A stretch of DNA of 64,000 nt, taken from Sphingobacterium yanglingense (lineage in GTDB: Bacteria; Bacteroidota; Bacteroidia; Sphingobacteriales; Sphingobacteriaceae). The position numbers and the translations under genes are program-made. Where the stretch lies: the NCBI RefSeq assembly GCF_004363245.1, contig NZ_SNYV01000017.1, positions 310,001 to 374,000 on the forward strand. The letters are read 5' to 3'. The notes beneath the pieces are model-generated. The model did no database searches, was not told the DNA's origin, and saw nothing but the letters and a program-made list of their open reading frames with translations. Shown here piece by piece: positions 28,138 through 39,300 of the stretch (its first letter is position 1; each line of letters begins with the position of its first letter).

Positions 28138-28839
28138 ATGCAAAATAAAACTGTTCAATTCACCGACTGGGGCTTGGTTGACTACCAAGAGGCATGGGAT
28201 AGACAAGAGAAAGTATTTGCGGAGACCCTGGCCATTAAGCATGATAATCGGGTAAACGACACGAAAAATCCGACGCCCAATCATCTTATATTTACAGAGC
28301 ATCCCCATGTTTATACTTTAGGAAAAAGTGGACACCCGGAATATCTTCTTTTGGATGAGGAGGGGTTAAAGGAAAAGGATGCACGATTTTATAAGATCAA
28401 CCGTGGTGGTGATATCACCTACCATGGCCCCGGGCAAATTGTAGGGTACCCGATTTTAGATCTGGACAATTTCTTTACCGACATACATCTTTATTTGCGG
28501 ACGCTAGAAGAGGCCATTATACTGACATTAGCGGACTACGGAATACAAGCAGGAAGGTACGATGGTTTTACAGGTGTATGGCTTGATGCAGACAATGACA
28601 AGGCCCGTAAAATATGTGCTATGGGTGTACGTGCATCCCGTTGGGTCACTATGCATGGTTTTGCATTCAACGTCAATGCCGACCTCAATTATTTTGGCAA
28701 TATCATCCCCTGCGGTATAGATGATAAAGATGTCACTTCCATGGAGCGTGAACTTGGCCATAAATTAGATATGGGCGAAGTCAAGGATAAGTTGAAGAAA
28801 CATATTGCGACCCTGTTCCATATGGAACTGACAGATTAA
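28138..28839 (+). CDS. lipB: Octanoyl-[acyl-carrier-protein]:protein N-octanoyltransferase LipB
   Basis: 233 residues. LipB moves the octanoyl group from acyl carrier protein to lipoyl domains, the first step of lipoate assembly. The signatures are RGGDITYHGPGQIVGYPILDL (about 89-109), ARKICAMGVRASRWVTMHGFAFNV with the conserved lysine at 158, and IIPCGI with the catalytic cysteine at 192. Length is usual. The gene starts right after an AT-rich repeat and ends before a bidirectional terminator shared with the convergent susD gene. Confidence 0.97.
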   Translation: MQNKTVQFTDWGLVDYQEAWDRQEKVFAETLAIKHDNRVNDTKNPTPNHLIFTEHPHVYTLGKSGHPEYLLLDEEGLKEKDARFYKINRGGDITYHGPGQIVGYPILDLDNFFTDIHLYLRTLEEAIILTLADYGIQAGRYDGFTGVWLDADNDKARKICAMGVRASRWVTMHGFAFNVNADLNYFGNIIPCGIDDKDVTSMERELGHKLDMGEVKDKLKKHIATLFHMELTD

Positions 28840-28851
28840 AGGAATACAAAC

Positions 28852-28881
28852 AATAAAGGCACCTATCTAGGTGCCTTTATT
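28852..28881. terminator. Bidirectional terminator between lipB and susD
   Basis: A perfect 14-bp inverted repeat, AATAAAGGCACCTA and TAGGTGCCTTTATT around TC, with T-rich DNA on both exits. It separates convergent lipB (+) and the SusD gene (-). Confidence 0.92.
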
Positions 28882-28891
28882 ATTTTAATTA

Positions 28892-30661
28892 CTATTCCAA
28901 AGTCGGATTGAAAGTACCTCCCCAATCTTTGTTCTGCAATAGTTTTGGGTTTTTATCAATCGATGTCTGCGCAATAGGGAAGAAATAATAACTATCCGGA
29001 AGGATGTTTTCTTTCGCTCCTGTATTTGGCACCTGGCGCACAATATACTTGAACTGATTCTCTTTCAATTGGTATGTTTTAGCCAATCCGGCTGCCACAG
29101 TCAGATCCATTTCCGAGCCATCCGCATTAATCGCTATAGCCTCTACCCCATATTTTGTTTTCTTGTCGAGCACATCAAGCCGTCTCATTCTCCTCAGATC
29201 CCAGAAACGATGTCCCTCGAAACAGAACTCCACATTTCGCTCTGCCAGTATTGCATCACGCATGCTTGCCTTATCTGTTGCCTTGATTCCATACGCTCCA
29301 TTGCTACCGGGCTCAATTCCGGCACGGATACGTATTTCCTTCAAAATCCCCATTGCAGCATTAAAATCTCCCGTCTCATTTGCTGTTTCTGCATAATTCA
29401 ACATCACTTCGGCAAAGCGCATAACAACATAATCTACATCATACTGCGTCTGTACTTCAGTCTGTTTCAGTGACAGTTTTGAGTTTTTCAGGATAAAGAA
29501 ACCACTGTATCTATTCAAATTTTCAGAAGGTGTATTCGCTTTTGGATTCACCCCAAAGTCATCCAATGCCGAAGCTACCCCAACAGAAGTGTACTGCCGT
29601 TTTCCCGCTTTACCCGACACTTCATAGATCTTACCATTCCAAACGATCGATTTATTAAAACGAGGATCTCTATTTTCCCAATAAGACTGTAAGAAATCTG
29701 CATCTGTTTTATAATAGGCACTAGTAGGGTCATTATAAAGCTTACCATCTTTCATTGGAAACGCTTTCACAAAGTCCCAAGAAGGAACAGCCCCTGCAGG
29801 GCCACGGCTTTCCGACCCAGGTCGTACGCCATTATCCCAATTGGCCACTTTATTCGGGTATTGATTAATCACAGCAAAGACCACTTCAGCCCCCTTTTCT
29901 ATCAAAGCAATATTCTGATAATCAGCAGTCAGACTATAACCATTCCCTTTCAATCTATCATACGCAGCCTTATTTGCTGCATGTGCCTCTGTCCAATAGG
30001 CATTACCAAAAGGATTGCTCGGATTGAACTGCGGGGAAGCTTTATATAGCAACACCTTAGCTTTAAAAGCGACCACAAAATTGCCATCAATCCGGCCATA
30101 GTCTTCACTCGTTTTAGCAATAGTAGCCGGCAATAAGGCAAGCGCTCCATCCAGATCCTTCACCATCAGCTCAAAACATTCCTTTGTACTATTACGGGTC
30201 ACCTGCAAATCTCCTTTTTCCCGATCCTGAGGCTCCGTAATATAAGGTACACCACCATGATGTTTCACCATATTAAAGTACATATACGCCCGCATAAAAA
30301 GAAGCTGACCTAAAGCTTTATCCTTATTTTCCTTAGCCAACCCTGTACTTTCATTGATCTTTTGGATAGCTGTATTTATCTTACGTATAGTTGTATAATC
30401 CCAAGCCTTATAGGTTGAACTATTTACTGTAACGGCATCCAATGGAAAGTTAATCCCGATCAACTGTTCCGAGTTATTATCTGCGCCAGCGCTCCAATTA
30501 CCAAATATCTCATAGAGATTCGACAAATAGGCATTCACTAGACTAGGGTCATTCCACACCTTATCCTCGTCCAACGAATTTAAATCATCGATATCGAGTA
30601 CATTTTTACAGGATGTAGCGATTAGAACCGATGCTATAATTATATAAAATATCTTCTTCAT
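28892..30661 (-). CDS. SusD/RagB-type nutrient-binding lipoprotein
   Basis: 589 residues with lipoprotein leader IIIASVLIATSCKNVLD (cysteine 18). The SusD-like N-terminal half has GQLLFMRAYMYFNMVKHHGGVPYI, and the RagB half has YVVMRFAEVMLNYAETANETGDF and AILAERNVEFCFEGHRFWDLRR. It is one of the longer SusD proteins in the window. It is the only SusD of the duplicated locus: the full-length SusC gene ends 12 bp upstream, so the two still form an intact pair. The second, hybrid SusC has no SusD of its own. Confidence 0.96.
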   Translation of the reverse strand: MKKIFYIIIASVLIATSCKNVLDIDDLNSLDEDKVWNDPSLVNAYLSNLYEIFGNWSAGADNNSEQLIGINFPLDAVTVNSSTYKAWDYTTIRKINTAIQKINESTGLAKENKDKALGQLLFMRAYMYFNMVKHHGGVPYITEPQDREKGDLQVTRNSTKECFELMVKDLDGALALLPATIAKTSEDYGRIDGNFVVAFKAKVLLYKASPQFNPSNPFGNAYWTEAHAANKAAYDRLKGNGYSLTADYQNIALIEKGAEVVFAVINQYPNKVANWDNGVRPGSESRGPAGAVPSWDFVKAFPMKDGKLYNDPTSAYYKTDADFLQSYWENRDPRFNKSIVWNGKIYEVSGKAGKRQYTSVGVASALDDFGVNPKANTPSENLNRYSGFFILKNSKLSLKQTEVQTQYDVDYVVMRFAEVMLNYAETANETGDFNAAMGILKEIRIRAGIEPGSNGAYGIKATDKASMRDAILAERNVEFCFEGHRFWDLRRMRRLDVLDKKTKYGVEAIAINADGSEMDLTVAAGLAKTYQLKENQFKYIVRQVPNTGAKENILPDSYYFFPIAQTSIDKNPKLLQNKDWGGTFNPTLE

Positions 30662-30673
30662 TATCGTTCACAT

Positions 30674-33600
30674 TTAAAATTTAACATCAATACCCAACGC
30701 ATAAGTTTTCATGACGGGATAAGAATCGTACATCTTCTGCTCAGGATCATGAAACTCGGTCATCTTGGAGAAGACAAACAGGTTTGTACCATTAAAGAAT
30801 ACATTTACGCCTTTGATCTTCATACGATCTGTCAAAGCCAGAGGAAGACTATAAGACACATTCAGGTCACGTAGACGCAAATAGGCACCATTACGGATCC
30901 AGAAAGAAGAAGCCTCTGTTCCTGACTCTGCCCAGTTGGCACCAACCACCCTTGGGTACTGCGCTCCTGGGTTCTCGGCAGTCCATACATCACCCGCCCA
31001 TATCGGATAGTAGGGTCTGAATCCACCCCCATGCTGACGTATACCAGGGCCATCAAGGTTACTAATGATACGATCGTAGGCCAATACTCCCTGGAACAGT
31101 GCCGAGACTGAAATACCTTTCCAAGAGCCATTCAAACCGAAACCATAGTTGATTCGTGGTGTATTATTTTCCGACAATAGCATCATGTCATTTTCATCAA
31201 TTTTCCCATCTGGGCCTCCCGAATAATTGGCTCCGCGCTGATCTTTATATAAGATCATCCCAAGATAAGGATCCCGCCCATAAGTCTTGAATCCCTTAGC
31301 CTTAAGCGCATCTAATTGTTCCTGAGTACGCACGATGTCAATGGCTTCGAGCCCGACAATCCGGTTTTCCGGTCTACCGACCCTAGATCTAAAGTTCTGT
31401 GCCCCACCTGCTGCATAAGATGGCTCTTCATCATAGATATCCCACTTATCCTTTGCATACCCCATATTAGCACTGATACCATAGGATACTTCACCAATAC
31501 GATCATTCCAGTTTAAGGATACCTCCCCCCCTCTATAGCTTCTAGCAGCATAGTTTTCAGGTGCCAACTCTCGACCATAAGTATCTGGCATAGCATTCTG
31601 CCTACGCCCTAGAATGTCCGTCTCTTTTCGCACAAACCCATCCAATGAGCCACTCAATCTACTGTTTAACATTGCGAAGTCTATCCCCACGTTATAACTT
31701 TTGGAAGTCGTCCAAGTTAGGTTCTGAGTAGGGTTATTACCATAGGCAATTCCGTTATAGTAACGGTCGCCAAAAATAGACCCTCCGCTCGGTGTATACT
31801 TCTCACGGTACAAAAACTGTCCTATACGTTCGGCACTCACATTCAAATCATTCCCTGTTGATCCGTACGAGGCACGTAACTTTAAGTCATTCACCGTATT
31901 CTTTAAATTCGTAAAGAAGCTTTCTTCGGACACACGCCAAGCAGCGGACATGGAAGGGAAGAATCCCCAACGTTTGTCATTTGGAAACAATGGCGAGCCG
32001 TCATAACGGAATGAGAATTCGGCGATGTAACGGTCAGCATAATTATAGTTGACACGTCCGATTACACCTCTTCTCGAATCGACCGTTTCTTTGGCCGTAG
32101 TCGATCTATAGTTACGATCCGTTGGATAGATAAACATCTGATCTAAACTCACGATCGGGCTTTCTGCACGCGAATTGATAAAAGTACCACCTTCTTTAAA
32201 TTGCTCGTAAACCAAGATTCCATCCACAGCATGTTTATTGAATTTACGGCTATAGTTCAAGAACCAGTTGACCTGATATTGCCAGGTCCTTTCGGGAGTA
32301 TAATCCATAAAGGGTTGTGCTTGACTAAACGTAAACACATTGATCTTGTCTTCCGAAGGTGGAGCCGGGATAAATCGGTTTCCATTAGGATCTAAAGAAG
32401 TAAAAGTATAGTTCTTCTGGAATGTCATGAATCTCTTTTTCATGTAGTCCTGAGCCACGTACGAACCGACCACTTTAGTCGACAGCCCCTCTATCAGCTT
32501 ATCCAATTTATAATTGAGTGTCAGAATCGGATTCACCTGTCTGACTTTGCGATTGACGTAGCGATTTCCGATTACCTGGTCGATTACGTTCCAAGCCTGC
32601 CACGAACCCATGGGGGTCTGTACCGGGTATTCCGTAGGACTATCACTTGGTGTTCCGTCTGCATTTAGATAGAATGGATACATCTTCGGCCAGTTGAATG
32701 TCACCCGATAAAAATCGGCAACATCAAAATCAGCATCATCTGCAGAGGTGCTAAATGGCCAAAAAAAACGATCCGAATTCGTCTGGTTCATGGCTATATT
32801 TACATCCACACTAAAGTCGTCCGAAAGCTGGGCACTTACATTACTCCGTAAGTTAAATTTTTCATGCTCCAGCGTTTTATAAGAACCTAATTCTTTACGG
32901 TAACTTACCAGGTTGTAATAGGTAATCTTGTCTCCACCACCATTCACGGAAATCGACTGACGATGACTAAATGGATTACGCCATATCACGTCATTGACAC
33001 TGTATTTTTTATCCAAAAAATAATCAAACTCTTCCTTTCCGTTTGGGGCTACAAAAGGGTTCTTACGATCCCCTTGCTCCCAGTTAAACTGGGCAACCCT
33101 ATTCTGATAAGTCAATTCATCTGCCGCAGTTGTAATATCAGCGAGCAACGTCTGTGTCGGTGTACTGAAATTATAACTACTCTGTACATTAAATACCGGC
33201 GCCTGATTGATTCCTTTTTTGGTGGTCACCACTACTACACCATTACCGGCCCTTGTACCATATACTGCTGCTGTAGCGGCATCTTTCAAAAAGCTCATCT
33301 GGTCGACTTCATTTGCTTCGAGCGCATCGAATGCTGCTTTATCACGTACTATCCCATCAATAACATATAAAGGCTCTGCAAAGCTACCTCGTATCCGTAA
33401 ACTTGAAGAAGCACCAGCCATACCTGACGTATTGGTTACATTCACACCTGGGGCACGGCCCGCCAACGTATTGGACAGATTAGATGGTGCTATGTTTTTC
33501 AATTGATCAGCATTCACAGAACTTACAGGTCCCGTTAAGTTTGCTTTGCGTTGTCGTCCATACCCTACTACCACCACCTCATCCAGTGCATCGACCTCAT

Positions 33601-34207
33601 CTTGCAGTACAACTTGTACCCCCTCCAACTTATCCACGGTTATGATCTGTGTTTTGAAACCAAAATAGCGCACTTCAATGCTATCTCCTACTTTACCTGC
33701 TACAGAAAAACGTCCATCTGCAGATGTGGCGGTAGACTTGCCCCCCCGTACCGCAACTGTGGCACCCGATACCGGATTGCCCTCTCCATCCACGACACGC
33801 CCAGTCACCAACTGCTGTACCGCATATTTTGCTACAGCACGCTCATCCCGTTTTATTACCACCGTATTATTATGGATCGTATAGGTGAGATTGCTTGCAT
33901 TAAATACCTTAGAAAGGGATTGGTCCAGGCTTTCATCACTAATCTGTACGGTAGTGCGCTCCTCGGCGAGCAGGCCATGCTCATACACAAATCGTACTCC
34001 CGTTTGTTTTGAGATTGTACCCAAAACTTGTTCAACTTTTCCGTTTTTAACTTTTAAGGTTACTTGACCATTGGTCGTTGCGAAGCTGGTGAACATTGAG
34101 GTTACTAAAATTAAACCGGTCAATTTCATCTTAATCAGCGTTTTCAAAAATCGGGCCTCCCGGTTAGTAACGGGCACAGCGATTTTTGAATATTTTTTAA
34201 TATTCAT
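30674..34207 (-). CDS. SusC/RagA-type TonB-dependent receptor, full-length copy of duplicated pair
   Basis: 1,177 residues. Parts in order: leader ending near SFATTNGQ, STN domain (VTLKVKNGKVEQVLGTISKQ), CarboxypepD_reg-like domain (VTGRVVDGEGNPVSGATVAV), TonB-box region (LDEVVVVGYGRQ), plug (DAATAAVYGTRAGNGVVVVTT) and barrel ending MKTYALGIDVKF. Residues 1 to about 927 lie inside the 5,463-bp duplicated unit and are identical to the N-terminal part of the hybrid protein at 36317. The remaining 250 residues, from PSYAAGG on, are unique to this copy. It sits 142 bp after its FecR gene and just before SusD, as in a normal locus. Confidence 0.97.
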   Translation of the reverse strand: MNIKKYSKIAVPVTNREARFLKTLIKMKLTGLILVTSMFTSFATTNGQVTLKVKNGKVEQVLGTISKQTGVRFVYEHGLLAEERTTVQISDESLDQSLSKVFNASNLTYTIHNNTVVIKRDERAVAKYAVQQLVTGRVVDGEGNPVSGATVAVRGGKSTATSADGRFSVAGKVGDSIEVRYFGFKTQIITVDKLEGVQVVLQDEVDALDEVVVVGYGRQRKANLTGPVSSVNADQLKNIAPSNLSNTLAGRAPGVNVTNTSGMAGASSSLRIRGSFAEPLYVIDGIVRDKAAFDALEANEVDQMSFLKDAATAAVYGTRAGNGVVVVTTKKGINQAPVFNVQSSYNFSTPTQTLLADITTAADELTYQNRVAQFNWEQGDRKNPFVAPNGKEEFDYFLDKKYSVNDVIWRNPFSHRQSISVNGGGDKITYYNLVSYRKELGSYKTLEHEKFNLRSNVSAQLSDDFSVDVNIAMNQTNSDRFFWPFSTSADDADFDVADFYRVTFNWPKMYPFYLNADGTPSDSPTEYPVQTPMGSWQAWNVIDQVIGNRYVNRKVRQVNPILTLNYKLDKLIEGLSTKVVGSYVAQDYMKKRFMTFQKNYTFTSLDPNGNRFIPAPPSEDKINVFTFSQAQPFMDYTPERTWQYQVNWFLNYSRKFNKHAVDGILVYEQFKEGGTFINSRAESPIVSLDQMFIYPTDRNYRSTTAKETVDSRRGVIGRVNYNYADRYIAEFSFRYDGSPLFPNDKRWGFFPSMSAAWRVSEESFFTNLKNTVNDLKLRASYGSTGNDLNVSAERIGQFLYREKYTPSGGSIFGDRYYNGIAYGNNPTQNLTWTTSKSYNVGIDFAMLNSRLSGSLDGFVRKETDILGRRQNAMPDTYGRELAPENYAARSYRGGEVSLNWNDRIGEVSYGISANMGYAKDKWDIYDEEPSYAAGGAQNFRSRVGRPENRIVGLEAIDIVRTQEQLDALKAKGFKTYGRDPYLGMILYKDQRGANYSGGPDGKIDENDMMLLSENNTPRINYGFGLNGSWKGISVSALFQGVLAYDRIISNLDGPGIRQHGGGFRPYYPIWAGDVWTAENPGAQYPRVVGANWAESGTEASSFWIRNGAYLRLRDLNVSYSLPLALTDRMKIKGVNVFFNGTNLFVFSKMTEFHDPEQKMYDSYPVMKTYALGIDVKF

Positions 34208-34349
34208 AAATTTGTAAAGAATTTAATGGTTTATAACAAATTTGAATTCATCATTAGCGGAGGTATGGCAGTACCTTCGCTTAGTTTATAATTTGGTATT
34301 CTATCTCATATATCGCCCTCCCAGTTTAGGTTTATTATTTCACAATCAG

Positions 34350-35468
34350 TTATTTGACAATCAGCCTATCTTCTTCTATTAGATACTGATATCCTGTCAG
34401 GTCCTTTAATACCGAGCACACTTTAGCCAGTGTTACATTACGTTCGATACTCCCGGTATATTTCTTTGTATCCAACGTCCTATCCACCTGCAACTTCACC
34501 CCATACCAACGGTTTATCTCCCTAAGAATCGTCTTGATATCTTTGTTATTGAAATTGAAGAAACCATCTTTAATGGCCAATGCATCTTCAAGAAGTGTCG
34601 ATTCCTCTGCTTTCAGTGTACCATTCACAATCCCTGCCTGGTATCCGGCCTCAAGAACGGCTTGTGCAGTCTGTGTATTCAATTGTAGTCGACCTTCGGT
34701 AAGCACCACCTGCGGTGCATCTTCGGTATAATTCCGAATCGAGAAAGCAGTCCCTAATGCTTTGATTTCTAAACCATCTACCTCGACAATAAAAGGTTTG
34801 GCCGCATCCTTCGCTACTTCAAAAAAGGCCTCTCCTTTCACTTTAACCCGACGCTCCGTCTTTGAGAAAGCCGATAGATATTCGACTTTTGACTCTGGGC
34901 TCAACCACACCTTGGTGCCGTCAGAGAGTTTTAGGGAATAAGAAGACCTAATCGGAGTGATGATCCGGTACCGACGGTTATTCGTATTTGCAGTACCCGG
35001 TGACTTTCCAACATCCTCTATACCGAGCTGCTTCACAAACTTGTCGTCGACTTCAAAGCGTGCCTGTGCATCCGTTGGCAGAATATCGTTCTTTTGCCCA
35101 TATACAGTGTCCTCTACAATATAAGCGGGCTTATCACTTTTGGCAAACCACAATACCCCGATGACCGACACTGCAATCAATAGCGCCGCCACAGTCCCCC
35201 ACCTTATCCAATTGTATTTAACAACCGGAACATTCTGCGCTACCACACGGGACTGAAATACACTCCATTCCTTATCTATTTCTAGTTTCAGCAGATCTAT
35301 TGGGGTTTCTATCCGACCACTTTCTATGACATTCCGCAAATACGTGCGTGCTTCTGGGTATTGGATCAATAAACCGGACAAAAGAAGCTCCTGCTCATCA
35401 TTCAATATATGCCCAGCTGCCAATAAAGACGCCAGCTCCGCCAATACAATTTTGTCGTTTTCTATCAT
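34350..35468 (-). CDS. FecR-family anti-sigma factor, duplicate copy 1
   Basis: 372 residues with a cytoplasmic helical N-terminal region, membrane span about 90-108 (WGTVAALLIAVSVIGVLWF), a FecR domain (LSDGTKVWLSPESKVEYL, GEAFFEVAKDAAKPFIV, IKALGTAFSIRNY) and a DUF4974-like end (EINRWYGVKLQV). It is identical in amino-acid sequence to the gene at 39813. This copy stands next to the intact SusC/SusD pair and is the one most likely to serve it, although both copies could act on either receptor because their receptors share the same STN domain. Confidence 0.96.
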   Translation of the reverse strand: MIENDKIVLAELASLLAAGHILNDEQELLLSGLLIQYPEARTYLRNVIESGRIETPIDLLKLEIDKEWSVFQSRVVAQNVPVVKYNWIRWGTVAALLIAVSVIGVLWFAKSDKPAYIVEDTVYGQKNDILPTDAQARFEVDDKFVKQLGIEDVGKSPGTANTNNRRYRIITPIRSSYSLKLSDGTKVWLSPESKVEYLSAFSKTERRVKVKGEAFFEVAKDAAKPFIVEVDGLEIKALGTAFSIRNYTEDAPQVVLTEGRLQLNTQTAQAVLEAGYQAGIVNGTLKAEESTLLEDALAIKDGFFNFNNKDIKTILREINRWYGVKLQVDRTLDTKKYTGSIERNVTLAKVCSVLKDLTGYQYLIEEDRLIVK

Positions 35469-35534
35469 AATTTGTTTATAAGTAACTTGAAAATCAAAAA
35501 AGGGTGTCTTCGGATTTACTTTTTTTAATATTCT

Positions 35535-36074
35535 TTAAATAGCGCTATAAAGGGCTGTTAAAAACAACAGAACAAGTAAGGGTACAAGTTTGCTTTTCAA
35601 TATCCGTAGAGCTCTTTGCCGTTGGCTTTTAACCGTATTCAAACTTATATTCAAAAGCTTAGCAACCTCATCGTATTTCTTTCCATCAAAATAGATAAGC
35701 TTACAGATATGCTGGCATTTATCTGGCAAGGTGGAAAGTTGTTTATGGAGCACTCCGATTATCTCAGCTCTAATCAAACTAGTCAATTGATCTTCATCTT
35801 CTCCTTCGACTTCCAATATCGTATGCACCTTTGCAGCAGTCGCTTCTCTTCGTTTATAATTTAAGCATTGATATTTGACGGTACTATATAGAAAGCTTTT
35901 GACAACAGGTTCTGGTTGTTTGAGGATATCATTTCTATCAAGAAGGATAATAAAAGCCTCTTGTACGATGTCTTTGGCTATTTCCTCGGAATCAACGAAA
36001 GGATACGCATAGACTGTCAACCGTACAAAATACTCTTTGAAAAGCGTTTCTATTCCTAACATACCCCTTATCAA
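35535..36074 (-). CDS. ECF sigma factor, duplicate copy 1
   Basis: 179 residues as an open frame from TTG at 36074. The more likely start is the ATG at 36062 (MLGIETLFKEYF), which is preceded by AAGGGGT, a good ribosome binding site; this gives 175 residues. Region 2 shows VDSEEIAKDIVQEAFIILLDRND and region 4 shows LPDKCQHICKLIYFDGKKYDEVAKLLNISLNTVKSQRQRALRIL. The C-terminus is hydrophobic (VPLLVLLFLTALYSAI). Identical to the copy at 40998. It should drive the SusC/SusD genes that follow. Confidence 0.95.
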   Translation of the reverse strand: MIRGMLGIETLFKEYFVRLTVYAYPFVDSEEIAKDIVQEAFIILLDRNDILKQPEPVVKSFLYSTVKYQCLNYKRREATAAKVHTILEVEGEDEDQLTSLIRAEIIGVLHKQLSTLPDKCQHICKLIYFDGKKYDEVAKLLNISLNTVKSQRQRALRILKSKLVPLLVLLFLTALYSAI

Positions 36075-36316
36075 TTAAGAATTTCAAAAATAAGCCAGGA
36101 ACAATTCCGAAGCCAAGGCAAATTATAAATTTTTTATCTATTTCAGGGTCTTGATTATGAAATCTATAAGAGAGAAGAAAAAATCTTATAAAGAAGAAAT
36201 GCAAGGTAATTTAACCTTAGTCGGGGGAATTTTATATTTCACATCGCTAATGAGCATTAGCTAACGTTATCACAGCCAAAAATTTAACAGATAACCTAGC
36301 TCCGCTGACTGATACC

Positions 36317-39300
36317 TTATGGCAGCGGTATTCTAAAGCCGATGTTCAAATTGAAGTTGACCGGCTTTTGATTATAGATCGTCTGCACTGTACTATTATT
36401 ATCCATATTATAGCGGATACCCGGCTCTAGGTATAATCCGATCTTTCTCGTCAGTTGAGTTTCTATACCTACTCCAGCATTTACAGAAAATTGAACCGGA
36501 GAAGCTTTTAATAGCTCCTGATCTGTTGCTCTTACATTATCGTCAAGGACAAACTCATTTGTGATCCGACCGCTGGTCGACTTCTCTATAGCCGCTCCCC
36601 CGGTTACATATGTAGAAACTCTCTTTTTTTGCCAGACTTTATAGCTCACCTGTACAGGCACACCGATATAATTCAGTTTTTGAGATTGAGCTACCTTATT
36701 AGCAGCACTTCCTGAAGAGAGCGTTGATACGGTCTGCGCATAGGTCAAACCGATATTCAAGCTCATTTTCTTATTCACCCGATATTGAAGCCCCAGTCCA
36801 AGCGCCACCGGACTACGGTGTTGAATATCTGTCGTCACGTTTTCTGCCGAGTTAGCTTCAATGATATCCGACATCAACCCGCCATTCTCTTCATCATAGA
36901 TATCCCACTTATCCTTTGCATACCCCATATTAGCACTGATACCATAGGATACTTCACCAATACGATCATTCCAGTTTAAGGATACCTCCCCCCCTCTATA
37001 GCTTCTAGCAGCATAGTTTTCAGGTGCCAACTCTCGACCATAAGTATCTGGCATAGCATTCTGCCTACGCCCTAGAATGTCCGTCTCTTTTCGCACAAAC
37101 CCATCCAATGAGCCACTCAATCTACTGTTTAACATTGCGAAGTCTATCCCCACGTTATAACTTTTGGAAGTCGTCCAAGTTAGGTTCTGAGTAGGGTTAT
37201 TACCATAGGCAATTCCGTTATAGTAACGGTCGCCAAAAATAGACCCTCCGCTCGGTGTATACTTCTCACGGTACAAAAACTGTCCTATACGTTCGGCACT
37301 CACATTCAAATCATTCCCTGTTGATCCGTACGAGGCACGTAACTTTAAGTCATTCACCGTATTCTTTAAATTCGTAAAGAAGCTTTCTTCGGACACACGC
37401 CAAGCAGCGGACATGGAAGGGAAGAATCCCCAACGTTTGTCATTTGGAAACAATGGCGAGCCGTCATAACGGAATGAGAATTCGGCGATGTAACGGTCAG
37501 CATAATTATAGTTGACACGTCCGATTACACCTCTTCTCGAATCGACCGTTTCTTTGGCCGTAGTCGATCTATAGTTACGATCCGTTGGATAGATAAACAT
37601 CTGATCTAAACTCACGATCGGGCTTTCTGCACGCGAATTGATAAAAGTACCACCTTCTTTAAATTGCTCGTAAACCAAGATTCCATCCACAGCATGTTTA
37701 TTGAATTTACGGCTATAGTTCAAGAACCAGTTGACCTGATATTGCCAGGTCCTTTCGGGAGTATAATCCATAAAGGGTTGTGCTTGACTAAACGTAAACA
37801 CATTGATCTTGTCTTCCGAAGGTGGAGCCGGGATAAATCGGTTTCCATTAGGATCTAAAGAAGTAAAAGTATAGTTCTTCTGGAATGTCATGAATCTCTT
37901 TTTCATGTAGTCCTGAGCCACGTACGAACCGACCACTTTAGTCGACAGCCCCTCTATCAGCTTATCCAATTTATAATTGAGTGTCAGAATCGGATTCACC
38001 TGTCTGACTTTGCGATTGACGTAGCGATTTCCGATTACCTGGTCGATTACGTTCCAAGCCTGCCACGAACCCATGGGGGTCTGTACCGGGTATTCCGTAG
38101 GACTATCACTTGGTGTTCCGTCTGCATTTAGATAGAATGGATACATCTTCGGCCAGTTGAATGTCACCCGATAAAAATCGGCAACATCAAAATCAGCATC
38201 ATCTGCAGAGGTGCTAAATGGCCAAAAAAAACGATCCGAATTCGTCTGGTTCATGGCTATATTTACATCCACACTAAAGTCGTCCGAAAGCTGGGCACTT
38301 ACATTACTCCGTAAGTTAAATTTTTCATGCTCCAGCGTTTTATAAGAACCTAATTCTTTACGGTAACTTACCAGGTTGTAATAGGTAATCTTGTCTCCAC
38401 CACCATTCACGGAAATCGACTGACGATGACTAAATGGATTACGCCATATCACGTCATTGACACTGTATTTTTTATCCAAAAAATAATCAAACTCTTCCTT
38501 TCCGTTTGGGGCTACAAAAGGGTTCTTACGATCCCCTTGCTCCCAGTTAAACTGGGCAACCCTATTCTGATAAGTCAATTCATCTGCCGCAGTTGTAATA
38601 TCAGCGAGCAACGTCTGTGTCGGTGTACTGAAATTATAACTACTCTGTACATTAAATACCGGCGCCTGATTGATTCCTTTTTTGGTGGTCACCACTACTA
38701 CACCATTACCGGCCCTTGTACCATATACTGCTGCTGTAGCGGCATCTTTCAAAAAGCTCATCTGGTCGACTTCATTTGCTTCGAGCGCATCGAATGCTGC
38801 TTTATCACGTACTATCCCATCAATAACATATAAAGGCTCTGCAAAGCTACCTCGTATCCGTAAACTTGAAGAAGCACCAGCCATACCTGACGTATTGGTT
38901 ACATTCACACCTGGGGCACGGCCCGCCAACGTATTGGACAGATTAGATGGTGCTATGTTTTTCAATTGATCAGCATTCACAGAACTTACAGGTCCCGTTA
39001 AGTTTGCTTTGCGTTGTCGTCCATACCCTACTACCACCACCTCATCCAGTGCATCGACCTCATCTTGCAGTACAACTTGTACCCCCTCCAACTTATCCAC
39101 GGTTATGATCTGTGTTTTGAAACCAAAATAGCGCACTTCAATGCTATCTCCTACTTTACCTGCTACAGAAAAACGTCCATCTGCAGATGTGGCGGTAGAC
39201 TTGCCCCCCCGTACCGCAACTGTGGCACCCGATACCGGATTGCCCTCTCCATCCACGACACGCCCAGTCACCAACTGCTGTACCGCATATTTTGCTACAG

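Larger units (their letters stand above)
31424..36886. repeat. Tandem duplication unit 1 (5,463 bp)
   Basis: From 31424 the sequence matches the block starting at 36887 with no difference that I found; all encoded proteins are identical. The unit holds the first 927 codons of susC, fecR, sigma, the intergenic region and the last 190 codons of the barrel-protein gene. The ends share only CTCT (31424-31427, 36887-36890, 42350-42353), within a looser match CTCTTCATCA versus CTCTCCATCA. Confidence 0.95.

Noticed and set aside
32963..33370. Plus-strand open frame of 135 codons antisense to SusC (repeated at 38426)
   Set aside because: Shadow of the conserved SusC plug region; it is repeated only because the duplication copies it.
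35992..36204. 70-codon frame upstream of the sigma genes (also at 41455)
   Set aside because: Overlaps the sigma start in another frame and reads through AT-rich leader DNA.
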